From Hygrophila difformis (Eukaryota > Streptophyta > Magnoliopsida > Lamiales > Acanthaceae), in contig JAOANR010000012.1 of the NCBI GenBank assembly GCA_030278955.1, forward strand, positions 29,319,977-29,383,976: a stretch of 64,000 bases of DNA, written 5' to 3'. A program made the translations under genes and the position numbers. Shown in pieces: positions 53,225 to 62,851 of this stretch. Position 1 is the first letter of the stretch. Each line of letters begins with the position of its first letter. Under the pieces are notes generated by a model, which had not been told where the DNA came from, ran no database searches, and was given only the letters and a program-made list of their open reading frames with translations.

Positions 53225-54817
53225 TCACACAACTCCATCTGAAGAGTCCTCTTCATCGGCAAAGGGGTTCTGCTCAGAGGTGCGAGCAGTGCTTGAAGAG
53301 CCTTTTCTTGTCGGGGACAATGAACCTGGGAGCATACTGATGAGCTGATTGATCTTCTTTTTTGTAGCAATGGCCTCCTGACTTATCTTCGTCTGCTTGT
53401 CACTAAGTGCAAGCAATTCGGCTTTAATGAGCTGCACTCGATCAGTTCCAGACGGAGGAGGGCCTTCCTTAAAGTCATTGTGCTTGTCCCGCAAATTAGG
53501 AGTAGGGGCATGGACATTGATCTTGACAAGTTCAGTCTTATCAACCTTGATACCATGCTTATAAAGCAAAAGAGTAATCAAGGCCGGATAAGGAAGACTT
53601 ACTGCCTTAGAAATGTTGTCCCGAGTAAAACCTAACATCCTTTTTAAGACAAGAAGACCGAAATTCATTAGCTCAATCCCAGTATCAATAATGTACAGAA
53701 GTTTACCCATCTCCAAAGAAGGTTGAGAAGCATTCGTCGTTGGAAGAATGTTCGCACGACAGAGGTAGTACAGACAATGGAACTTCATAGTTAGATCAGC
53801 AGAATTGCACTTGCGTCTTCCAAAATCAAAAGCACGTTCATTGGAAATATGAAAAGCAAGTTCAGCAGGCTCTTGAGGCAGGTACTCCAAAGCATCTCCG
53901 AGGTCGTCGTTGGGAGGGAGTTCCAACAACTCATTGATAGTGGCAGGGGTAAGTGTGATAAACTTTCCACGAATGTAGATCTTTCTTGCCCATGGTGAGT
54001 TTGCACTTAAAAGATCAGAAGAAAGGTTGGCATAGAATTCTCTCACCAGTGTTGGAGAATAAGACTTGAAGATATTCGCCCATTTCAGTAAGTGTCTCTC
54101 CTCCAAAAACTCATCAAATCCCAGCTCGGAGTAAGTCTTGTGAGTAAAAGCCTCCTCTGGTATGAACTTCCTGTGAGCGAGATCACTTGTACCAAACTCC
54201 ATCATTTCCTTGGTAAAGTAGGTTTTGTTGAAAGGTCGTTTCGACTTAGGATCAACAGGGGACTGCCTCGTGCGCGGTCGTTTGACAGAAGTATTGACAT
54301 CTGAAGTAGACGAACTCCTCTTTTTCTTTGCAGAACGTGTGGCTGGACGTCGAGGCACAGTTTGAACTTCTGGTGACTCACCCTGAGACACAGGGTCAGG
54401 GTTTGATGGCTCGTCATGAGGAAGAATGTCGTGTTCCACTTCAACATTTTCTTCTCCTCCTGGAGTAGGATGCTCTCCTTTAGTAGTGGTCGGAGGCGGA
54501 GTAGTTTGAGTAGGAGGATCTTCCGCTTCAACATTGTGACTCGTGGGAGTGTTGGTGGGTTGTTCAGGGGCTGGAACAACTTTGATTGGCTCAGCAGCTA
54601 CAGCAGCAGCAGTAATCGCTAACTCAGTAAGATTTCCAGTAGATGTGGATGAATTTTGGGCATCAGGCACATTAGGGTTCTCAGAAATTGGGGATTTTGA
54701 GGGCTCTTGAACGATCACAGGCTCAGAAGGCTTCTCGGCAACATTAGTGGAAGAAGATGAAGCCATTGAAGAGAATTTTGAACTGCAAGACTTGAAATTT
54801 TCGAAAAGTGAAAGCAA
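53225..54817 (-). CDS. Third ORF of the copia element: plant transposon-protein-like domain
   Basis: Intact for 530 codons; the likely start is the internal Met at 54766 (MASSSSTNVAEK), giving 513 residues. The N-terminal ~180 residues are Pro/Ser/Thr/Glu-rich and end in basic stretches (RSAKKKRSSS, VKRPRTRQSP) that could be nuclear localisation signals. A folded domain follows, with FLEERHLLKWANIF, LVREFYANL, YIRGKFITLTPATINELLELP and MKFHCLYYLCRANILPT. This resembles the plant transposon-protein domain found in many plant mobile elements and related to the PMD group. The C-terminus is coiled-coil-like, then Ser-rich. SIRE-type elements often have a third, env-like ORF here, but I see no signal peptide or clear membrane segment, so an envelope role is not supported. 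Confidence 0.85.
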   Translation of the reverse strand: MLSLFENFKSCSSKFSSMASSSSTNVAEKPSEPVIVQEPSKSPISENPNVPDAQNSSTSTGNLTELAITAAAVAAEPIKVVPAPEQPTNTPTSHNVEAEDPPTQTTPPPTTTKGEHPTPGGEENVEVEHDILPHDEPSNPDPVSQGESPEVQTVPRRPATRSAKKKRSSSTSDVNTSVKRPRTRQSPVDPKSKRPFNKTYFTKEMMEFGTSDLAHRKFIPEEAFTHKTYSELGFDEFLEERHLLKWANIFKSYSPTLVREFYANLSSDLLSANSPWARKIYIRGKFITLTPATINELLELPPNDDLGDALEYLPQEPAELAFHISNERAFDFGRRKCNSADLTMKFHCLYYLCRANILPTTNASQPSLEMGKLLYIIDTGIELMNFGLLVLKRMLGFTRDNISKAVSLPYPALITLLLYKHGIKVDKTELVKINVHAPTPNLRDKHNDFKEGPPPSGTDRVQLIKAELLALSDKQTKISQEAIATKKKINQLISMLPGSLSPTRKGSSSTARTSEQNPFADEEDSSDGVV

Positions 54818-55057
54818 ATGTGAAGTTTAAACTCAGAAAACTGCACTATAAAGAGAGAGACGAAGAAGGTGAAGGGGCGACGGTTTCTTGATGTACGACG
54901 TGATGGCTGTCAGTTTTTGCAGTCATCATGAACGCTGCAACAACGTCTCCACGCCAAGTTTATCGGTTTTGAAAAGAATTTGGGCTTGAAAATGCTTTTG
55001 GGCCAGATCAAGTGTAAAAGTATATACATAATATTATAAACATAAACTTGAAATGAA

Positions 55058-58000
55058 CTAATTAGAGTAACAAAGGCCCATTACCGATCTAAGAGTCTCA
55101 AACCTTTCACCATCAAGTGCCTTAGTTAGGATGTCAGCGCGTTGTTCTAACGTCCCAATATGTTCAATGTTGCACACACTTTCTTCTACAAGATCTCTAA
55201 TGAAATGATACCTTATATCGATGTGCTTGCTGCGACTATGTAGAACAGGGTTCTTTGAAATGTTGATCGCACTGGTATTGTTGCAATAGACCTTAAAATC
55301 ATCCTTCTTAATGCCATAATCACTCAAAATTTGCTTCATCCACATTAGTTGTGAACAACAACAAGTTGCAGCTATATACTCTGCTTCCGCTGTGGAGAGT
55401 GCTACTATATTTTGCTTCCTAGAAAACCAACACACAAGGTTGTTCCCAAGGTAGAAGCAGCCTCCGGTCGTCGAGCGTCTGTCATCACTACAACCTGCCC
55501 AATCCGAATCCGTATACCCTATCAAGTCCAAATTTGATCTTTTAGAGAACCAAATGCCTAATCCAACAGTTCCTTTGATGTATCTCATGATGCGTTTGAC
55601 AGCTTTCAAATGCACCTCCTTTGGATTTGCTTGAAATCTTGCACAAACTCCCGTGCTAAAAGAGATATCCGGTCTAGTGGCTGTTAAGTAGAGTAGACTA
55701 CCGATCATACTTCGATACAATTTCTGATCTACATCAGCTCCTTGATCATCCTTAGATAATTTCTGTTGTTGTCCTTGCGGTGTTCTAGCGACCTTGCTAT
55801 CATCCAACTTAAATCTCTTTAGCATGTTTCGAGCATACTTCTCTTGACTAAGAAATATTCCATCATCCAGTTGCTTCACTTGTAGTCCTAAGAAGTAAGT
55901 CAACTCTCCTATCATACTCATTTCAAACTCAGACTGCATAGCTTTAATAAAGTCGTTTCTGAGATGTTCTGACGTTGCTCCGAAGATAATATCATCTACA
56001 TATACCTGTGCAATTATGAAGTGGTCGTTCTCATGTTTGATAAACATCGTCTTATCAGCTTCTCCTCTTTTGTAACCATTGCAGATAAGGAATGAAGACA
56101 ATCGATCATACCAAGCTCTAGGAGCTTGCTTAAGACCATAAAGTGCACCTTTTACTCGATAAACATGATTTGGTTTAGTTGGATCCTCAAAGCCAGCAGG
56201 CTGTGCTACAAAAATCTCCTCCTTGATCTTGCCATTTAAGAAAGCTATTTTGATGTCAAGTTGATACAGCTTGAAATCCATAGAACAAGCAAAGGCTAGT
56301 AGTATTCTGACAGCTTCCGTCCTGGCTACGGGGGCGAAAGTTTCACCATAATCTAAACCTTCTATTTGTGTGAAACCTTGAGCTACCAAGCGTGCTTTAT
56401 TCCTGATGATATTCCCTTGTTCATCTGTTTTGTTCCTAAAGACCCACTTAGTACCAATAACATTGATGTTCTGTGGTTGTTCGACCAACTCCCAAACATC
56501 ATTCCTTTCGAATTGAACCAGCTCGTCTTGCATTGCTGCTATCCAATATTCATCCATAAGGGCTTCAGATACATTCTTTGGCTCCACTTTAGATATGAAA
56601 CAGTTTAGACCTGCCAACTCTCTGTAATTAACTCTCTTGCTTCTAGTAAGACGTTGAGCGCTAGGATCACCAATAATATCTTGTTGTGAGTGATGCTTCA
56701 GAGTTCTTGGACCTTTTCTCTTATCCAAAGCAGTAGTTTTAGAACTTTCTACACACTCTTCTGAAAGTTGCTCAGATTGATCTTCTTCATCATCATCGAT
56801 ATCAACTCCTTCAAACGGATGTTGATCTGATGGCTCAACTACAGGTGCTTCTGAAATACTGGAAGTAGGAACACTAGGTACTGGATCATCCAGTTCTCTA
56901 GATGGTAGATTGTACTGATCTTTAAACAATACATTGACTGACTCAGTAACCTTCTTAGCTTGAGTTAGATAGACCCGAAAAGCTCTTGAGTTATTTGAGT
57001 AACCCAAAAACCAACCCTCTTCAGATCTTGCATCAAACTTTTTAAGATGTTCCCTGTCCCTGTAGACAAAACATTTTGATCCAAAAATATGAAAGTATTT
57101 AAGAGTAGGAGTGTTACCATTCCAGATTTTATAAGGTGTGTCGTTGGTATGAGGTCGTAACAACACGCGATTGATGATGTGACAAGCTGTGTGAACTGCT
57201 TCGGCCCAAAATGACTTGCCAAGTGTGCTAGCATGCAGCATAGACCGTGCCATCTCTTGAAGAGTCCTATTCTTACTTTCAGCAATCCCATTTTGTTGAG
57301 GCGTTTTTGGTGCAGAAAACTCATGAGAAATTCCATGGTTGTTACAGAACTGTTCGAACTCCTGGTTTTCGAACTCACGTCCATGATCAGTCCTTATTCT
57401 CTTAATTTTGATTTGCTTCTCATTCATTAGCTTTAGGCTCAATCTCTCAAATTGTTGGAATGCTTCATCTTTACTCCTGAGAAAACAGACCCAAGTAAAT
57501 CTCGAAAAATCATCTACAAGAACCAAAGTGTACCTCTTGCCATTTAGGCTTTCGGTTTCTGTAGGACCCATAAGATCCATGTCAACAAGTTCTAAGCAGT
57601 GACTTGTTGAGATTCCATCAGTCTTCTTGTGTTTGGTTCGTGTCTGCTTCCCTTTAGTACAATCAACACAGGTAAGATCTTTGTTGTTATGAAGTTTTGG
57701 CAACCCTCTAACAGCATTGGAACAGCTCAGCTTATACAAAGTTTGGTAGTTGATATGTCCTAGCCTTTTGTGCCACAAGTTTGTAAGATCATCTTTGCTA
57801 ATTAGTGCCTTGGCCAGATTCACTTCCAAAGTATAGCAATTATTCTTAGAGCGTTTCCCTGTCAAAATATTATTTCTCCTGCAATCAAAAACTTCACAAA
57901 AATGCTTAGTAAAGATAATAAGAGCATCTTCATCACATAATTGACTTATAGAAATGAGATTAGTAGTAAGCCCTTCTACATGATAAATCTTAGAAAGTTG

Positions 58001-58345
58001 AGATAAATCTCCACTCTCTATGTTACCAAAACCTGTAATCTTACTCTTTGCACCATCACCAAAAACAACATCTCCACAATCTCTAGGAGTGAAATTGCTC
58101 AGAATCACTTTATCTCCAGTCATATGTCTTGAACAGCCTGAATCAAAGTACCATCTCTTACTTCGAAGTTGTTGCTGTGACGTCAGAACTACAAGACATT
58201 GAGATATTTTTCTCTTAGGCACCCATTCTTTCTGAATAATGATCTTCTTCTTCAAATCATCATTAGGCCAAACCACTGGACGTCCGTTCATAAGATCACG
58301 AACTATTCTCATGCATGTTTCAGCTGTATGGCCAGGAAGACTGCA
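55058..58345 (-). CDS. pol: Copia pol: protease, integrase, reverse transcriptase, RNase H
   Basis: Open from the gag nonsense codon to TAA/TGA near 55058. It has protease WYFDSGCSRHMTG, integrase zinc-binding region HKRLGHINYQTL...CVDCTKGKQ, core Asp in LELVDMDLMGP, Asp in IRTDHGREF and Glu in IAESKNRT, RT with KWVFRNKTDEQGN, ARLVAQGFTQ, YQLDIKIAFLNG and the box VYVDDIIFGAT, and RNase H with GYTDSDWAGC, STAEAEYIA and SKHIDIRYHFIRD. All catalytic residues are present. It shares one frame with gag. The order integrase before RT defines Ty1/copia. Confidence 0.95.
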   Translation of the reverse strand, partial: CSLPGHTAETCMRIVRDLMNGRPVVWPNDDLKKKIIIQKEWVPKRKISQCLVVLTSQQQLRSKRWYFDSGCSRHMTGDKVILSNFTPRDCGDVVFGDGAKSKITGFGNIESGDLSQLSKIYHVEGLTTNLISISQLCDEDALIIFTKHFCEVFDCRRNNILTGKRSKNNCYTLEVNLAKALISKDDLTNLWHKRLGHINYQTLYKLSCSNAVRGLPKLHNNKDLTCVDCTKGKQTRTKHKKTDGISTSHCLELVDMDLMGPTETESLNGKRYTLVLVDDFSRFTWVCFLRSKDEAFQQFERLSLKLMNEKQIKIKRIRTDHGREFENQEFEQFCNNHGISHEFSAPKTPQQNGIAESKNRTLQEMARSMLHASTLGKSFWAEAVHTACHIINRVLLRPHTNDTPYKIWNGNTPTLKYFHIFGSKCFVYRDREHLKKFDARSEEGWFLGYSNNSRAFRVYLTQAKKVTESVNVLFKDQYNLPSRELDDPVPSVPTSSISEAPVVEPSDQHPFEGVDIDDDEEDQSEQLSEECVESSKTTALDKRKGPRTLKHHSQQDIIGDPSAQRLTRSKRVNYRELAGLNCFISKVEPKNVSEALMDEYWIAAMQDELVQFERNDVWELVEQPQNINVIGTKWVFRNKTDEQGNIIRNKARLVAQGFTQIEGLDYGETFAPVARTEAVRILLAFACSMDFKLYQLDIKIAFLNGKIKEEIFVAQPAGFEDPTKPNHVYRVKGALYGLKQAPRAWYDRLSSFLICNGYKRGEADKTMFIKHENDHFIIAQVYVDDIIFGATSEHLRNDFIKAMQSEFEMSMIGELTYFLGLQVKQLDDGIFLSQEKYARNMLKRFKLDDSKVARTPQGQQQKLSKDDQGADVDQKLYRSMIGSLLYLTATRPDISFSTGVCARFQANPKEVHLKAVKRIMRYIKGTVGLGIWFSKRSNLDLIGYTDSDWAGCSDDRRSTTGGCFYLGNNLVCWFSRKQNIVALSTAEAEYIAATCCCSQLMWMKQILSDYGIKKDDFKVYCNNTSAINISKNPVLHSRSKHIDIRYHFIRDLVEESVCNIEHIGTLEQRADILTKALDGERFETLRSVMGLCYSN

Positions 58346-60016
58346 CTAAACACACTCTCGACGTCGTTTGGATGATATGGCAACATCTTGTTGAGATAAT
58401 GAACTTGACTCAGCATTTAGGTTTCCTCCACTAACAAATAATCTTTTTCCAGTAGATCCTTGATTCTTATAACCAATTCCTCTCATATCTTTATAGCTCT
58501 TCCCAATAGAGAGTACTTCATCCAGTTTGCCCTTACTCTTAGCCATTTTCTTCAAATCGGCAATTTGGTCTTTCAAACCGATCAACTCTTTCTGAAGAGA
58601 TTCCTTTTCCTTGGACAATGTTGAGTTCTGAACCTTGACCTCTTCATACTCTGTCCTCAAAGCATTTAGATCATCAACAGCTTTAACTTTCTCAGATTCT
58701 GCTTTGTTAAGTGTCAGCTCGATGTCTGTGAGTTGTTTCAACAACTTCTGTTTTTCTAGAACAGTTTCATCAAACTCTTCCTTAAGATCTTCATAGATTT
58801 CAACAAGCTCAGCATAAAGATTACTTGATTCACCTGAAACAATAGAGGAAATGTCAGCAATTAATTGTATTGACTCAGGATTACCTTCCATAGGAGTAGG
58901 ACTGGCTTCTCTCGTCATATATGCTACAACTTCTTCTTCATCACTAGATTGTTCATTTGAAGCTTCAACTTCTGACTCATCATCATCACTTAGTGTGGCT
59001 TGTAAAGCTTTTCCTCTCCTTTTCTTGCCTGTAGGACACTCCTTTTTGACATGACCTTTCCCACCACATTCAAAGCATATGACTTCATTATCTTTCTCAG
59101 TATCTTCATCATCTCTTGCTTTCTTAGGCTTTCGAAATTTCCCATCAAATTTCTTATCCTTTTTGAAATTCTGCGTTTTGGTTGTTGATGGCGCGTCAGA
59201 ACTTCTAGTCGAATTTCTGTTTGACTGGAACTTTTGAAAGTGTTTGTTCTGCAACATCTTTGCAATCTTCTTGGAGAGAAAAGATACATCATCTTCTGTA
59301 AATTCTGTAGCATCCTCTTCAACCTTGAATGCGATGTTCTTCTGGGATTTTTCGGTTGCAAGATGGTTCATCTCATATGTTTGCAAGATTCCCACTAATT
59401 CTCTAAGAGACATGGTCTTGATTTTCTCTACTTCCTCAAGGGCTGAAACCTTCCCTGAATATTTCTTTGAAACTGATCTGAGGAATTTTCTCACCAATTT
59501 TGGTCCTTCAAAGGTCATTCCTAATGCAGTAGCTTGATTGACAATGTCGATAAATCGTCCGTAGTATGTTGTAACATCTTCATCATTCGTCATCCGCAGA
59601 CTATCGAAGATAGACTCGATCCGATGTAGCCTGGTAGATTTAACGTCCTCTGAACCTTCGTGCTGTGTCTCCAAGAAATTCCATGCTTCGTATGCGGTTG
59701 TGCAATTGGCAATCATCCGAAATTGAGGTTCATCCATGGCACCGCTGATTGCGTTGAGAGCCGTGTAATTTGCTTGCCGTAGACTCTTCTCTTCTTGCGT
59801 CAATTCGGACTTTCTTGCTAGACGAATTTTTGCAGGTTCAGTCGATCCTTCTGGGGCTTTGTCTTCTCTGATTGGATGCGTCCATGGCTCAAGAACAGAC
59901 TCCCAGACCTCTTCTCCTTGTGCTAGTAGATAATTCTTCATTCTTGCTTTCCAATAGGCGTAGTCATTTCCGTCGAACAATGGTGGTCGTGCATTCGATG
60001 CTCCTTCTCGAATCAT
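58346..60016 (-). pseudogene. gag: Copia gag with two zinc knuckles, the second broken by a stop
   Basis: Starts MIREGASNARPPLFDGNDYAYW at 60016, 70 bases inside the primer site. It has a UBN2-type gag core (MIANCTTAYEAWNFLE, LHRIESIFDSLRM, KFLRSVSKKY), a CCHC knuckle CFECGGKGHVKKEC near residue 340, and a long coiled coil (residues ~420-500). It ends at TAG 58346-58348. That codon is the third residue of a second knuckle (C-V-stop-C-S-L-P-G-H-T-A-E-T-C), where CAG is expected, and the frame continues directly into pol. The lesion is one C-to-T change. Confidence 0.93.
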
Positions 60017-60070
60017 GATTCTTGAATCTTGAAAATGAATGGATTTTTTCTCAGCTACGTTTGAGAATCA

Positions 60071-60082
60071 GCTCTGATACCA
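60071..60082 (-). other. Primer-binding site of the copia element
   Basis: TGGTATCAGAGC on the minus strand, three bases inside the LTR, initiator-Met type. Confidence 0.9.
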
Positions 60083-60085
60083 AAT

Positions 60086-60748
60086 TGAAGGTCCCTTTTA
60101 ACCAAGATTCAGTTATCGTCGTTAGCCGTGTGTTGTAACTTTGAGTTAACGGAAAGCAGTAAAAACACCAAGAATTTGTTGACCCAGTTCGGTCGTGAGA
60201 CCTACATCTGGGGGATTCCAATCCAGGCGATCTAGACTAAGAAGAACCAAAAACTCTACAGACTTCAACCTAGATTCAAACTAGAAACAGACTCAAACAC
60301 TAGACGAACTATCTAGACGAACACTGTTGTTAAGACTCCCCCTCAACAACAGTCTGCAGGAACACCTCCTGATCCGTATCTCCAGAATCTCCTTGAATCT
60401 GATCTTCTTCGTTCTTCTTCTTTAATCCACTTGAATCCTCTTCTCCAGACTTTTACAATAAGCGCATATCAAATACAACTCAAGTTCTTCAATGCATAAC
60501 AATCTTGAAAAACTTAACTAACTTTCTTGAAGACTCAAGAACAATGAAAATCTCTCAAGACGTATACACTAAAGATGTAAACAGTGAAAACTCAATCTCC
60601 TAAGAATTACAGACTCAATACAACTATATATACAAATCATTAAACCTAGTCGAGTCTGGTAACTGTCGTCGTCAAAGCAAAGTGCCAACACCTGTATCAA
60701 CATCTCAATGAAAAGTACAGGTTATAAAGTTCAAACATTGTATTAACA
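60086..60748 (-). repeat. Copia 5' LTR (663 bp)
   Basis: Matches 52257-52918. A TATATATA core lies near 60625-60632 on the minus strand. Followed by the GAATC duplication. Confidence 0.96.
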
Positions 60749-60884
60749 GAATCTCTTAGTATCTTTGATTTGAAAAATGTAAAATGAAAGAAGAATCATT
60801 GGGGTCCCAGCTGTAAAGAAGTTTTTTCGGTGGAATTTATTAAGTTTTAAAGTTTTATTTCCCTCCATTATTTTTTTTTTTTTT

Positions 60885-61053
60885 GGTAAACATTGACACC
60901 TATGTGTCGGCAAAGATATGTGGGAGCCCAAACAACACAAATTACAAAGGGGGATAAAGGGGAGGGATAGGGGCCGGGTGGAATCGAACCCCCTAATCTA
61001 TGGTTGGAAGGTATGGGAGATAACCACTAGAGTCAAGTCCCATTACCAACCCT
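60885..61053 (-). mobile_element. SINE copy 2, inside the split Stowaway MITE
   Basis: About 170 bp. On the minus strand it has an A-box-like GACTCTAGTGGTTATC (61020-61035) and a perfect B box GGTTCGATTCC (60980-60990), and ends in an A tail (the T run at about 60871-60884). The duplication CCCTCCATTATTTT occurs at 60861-60874 and 61054-61067. It shares most of its length with copy 1 at 50502. Confidence 0.9.
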
Positions 61054-61183
61054 CCCTCCATTATTTTCTAATATGGATTAGATCATTATTATTTTCTCTC
61101 ACTTACACTAAACACCTTATAACTGGCCCACCTAAAAACTTGTGCCATTTTGCACTATTTCAATTAATGAGAAACGGAGGGTA

Positions 61184-61656
61184 TATAGATTTTGATTTTT
61201 AAAATACAAGGTGGTAAAGAATCCATTGGTTATAGACTAATAACAAGAATATCGGTCATTAAAGAAATGCATAACAAACACAAATTCAAAGCTCTTCATT
61301 TTTTTCCATCAAACCATTTACTAAACCCTTTTAATCTCTAAACTAGAATGCAATATTCACATAAACACATCCAAAATTTATTAGTAAATTAGTAAGATTT
61401 AAATTTTTTTCATTAAACAATTTACTCAATCAATATTTAATAATTATATATATAGTATTTTTTATTTTTTAATATTTATTTTTTATTATATTTATTTTAT
61501 TATTATTATTATTATTATTATTTTTATTTTTATTTTTTTTGGGGGGGGGGGGGGGGGGTGGTTTGAGGGGGGCGGCGGGGTGGGCTAGAGCCCCACCTAG
61601 GCTAGGTGCGCCCTGATCCCATAATTTATGTGGTATTTAATCTTTAGTGTCTGGTT
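61184..61656. repeat. AT-rich flank with microsatellites and an 18-base G run
   Basis: Contains (ATT)n at about 61496-61521, T-rich sequence, and a run of 18 G residues at 61541-61558, followed by GC-rich unique sequence to about 61615. No gene is seen. Confidence 0.7.
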
Positions 61657-61659
61657 AAT

Positions 61660-62848
61660 CACTACAAGAAAAAAAACGGATTACTGACCGAAAAATGCGG
61701 TCGGTAACCCTCTTTTACGGGTCGTTTCGGCCTTTACTGACTGCAAAAGTCGGTCGGTAATCTGTTGGTATGGAATTTTCTGCCGACCAAAAAATCTTGC
61801 CGTCGGGACCCTGCCGACCGCACGTGGGTTGACAAAATTACCGACCGCAAGTGCGGTCAGTACTATCTAGTCCCAAAAGTCCCGGATATGGTTACCGACC
61901 GAATTACCGACTGCAAATTGCGGTTGGTAATTCTCTTTTATGAAAAAAAGAAAGTGCTTAGGAGGGCTCGAACCCAATCCCTCAACCCCACCAACCTTCG
62001 CCCTCAACGAACTTGGCTAGCTATCCATATAATATAATATATAATTTCATGATCACTAAATTATGAGTAACTCTTTATATATAATATACATAAATTTCAT
62101 GTCCGAGTAACTCTTTATATATAATATATATAAATTTATATATATACATATAGAAATATTAATTTGTAAATTAACTAAATTGAAACAAAATAAAAATTAA
62201 AATTATATTAATTAAAATTTAAAGAATTCATAAATTAAATCAAACAAATTTTTATAAATAATAAAAATTCCCAATAAAATAAAAATGAAATAGATATTTA
62301 TTAAATTAAAATTAATTAATTACATTAAAATACAATTCAATAATTAACTTATAACATAAAATAAAAATAAAATTAATTAATTAAAAGAAAATTTTAATTA
62401 AAAATTAAAATAAATAATTATAAAAAGCTACTTAATTATTTTGATAAAAATTTAAATATTAAATTATATTCAAAAAATTCAATAAAACAAACAATATAGA
62501 AAATTCAAAAATAAAATAATGGGAAAAAATTTAGCGACCCCAAATTTCGGTCCGTAAATCGGTCGGTAACTGTGGCGGCAGAATTTTCGGTCGGTAAGTC
62601 GGTAGCTAAATTTATATTTTTTCATAAAAAATTAATAAAAATTAAAAAAATTGGGAAAACTTCCGACCGCACTTGCGGTCGGTAATTTGGTCGGTAATAC
62701 CGACCAACTGTTTTGCGGTCGGTAATACGGTCGGCAAAGAACCGCCTAATGCAAAATGGAGGTAAATTTCTGACCGCAATCTGCGGTCGGTGATGCGGTC
62801 GGCAAATGCCAATCATGTCGGTCGGGAATCCCGCAATTTCTTGTAGTG
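61660..62848. mobile_element. Non-autonomous CACTA (En/Spm) element, 1189 bp
   Basis: Inverted termini CACTACAAGAAA and TTTCTTGTAGTG with the 3-bp duplication AAT at 61657-61659 and 62849-62851. Both subterminal regions are packed with a GCGGTCGGTAA / ACCGACCGC motif in both orientations, the likely transposase-binding repeats. The centre (about 62040-62520) is extremely AT-rich. There is no transposase ORF. Confidence 0.95.
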
Positions 62849-62851
62849 AAT

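Larger units (their letters stand above)
52257..60748 (-). mobile_element. Ty1/copia element, Maximus/SIRE type, with an intact third ORF
   Basis: 8492 bp on the minus strand, TG...CA termini, 5-bp duplication GAATC at 52252-52256 and 60749-60753. The LTRs are 662 and 663 bp and differ at about five positions plus one 1-base indel (under 1%). The order is 5' LTR, Met-type primer site, gag, pol (integrase, RT, RNase H), third ORF, polypurine tract, 3' LTR. A single nonsense codon in gag is the only obvious coding lesion, so it is recent and possibly close to competent. Confidence 0.96.
52108..61183. mobile_element. Second Stowaway-type MITE, split by the copia element and a SINE
   Basis: The left end CTCCCTCCGTCTCTCATTAA (52108) pairs with TTAATGAGAAACGGAGGGTA at about 61183 as inverted termini extending at least 25 bases. 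TA flanks both ends. The MITE's own sequence is 52108-52256 plus 60754-61183 minus the SINE, about 400 bp. The copia insertion with GAATC duplication and the SINE account for the remainder. Confidence 0.85.

Noticed and set aside
53225..54817. Envelope protein of the copia element
   Set aside because: No signal peptide, no convincing transmembrane helix and no cleavage motif are visible; the folded part resembles plant transposon-protein domains instead.
60980..61035. tRNA gene suggested by A and B boxes
   Set aside because: No cloverleaf can be formed. The boxes belong to a SINE with a tail and target duplication.
61541..61558. Run of 18 G as a functional quadruplex
   Set aside because: A single homopolymer run next to long T runs is more likely slippage or a sequencing artefact; length should be verified before interpretation.
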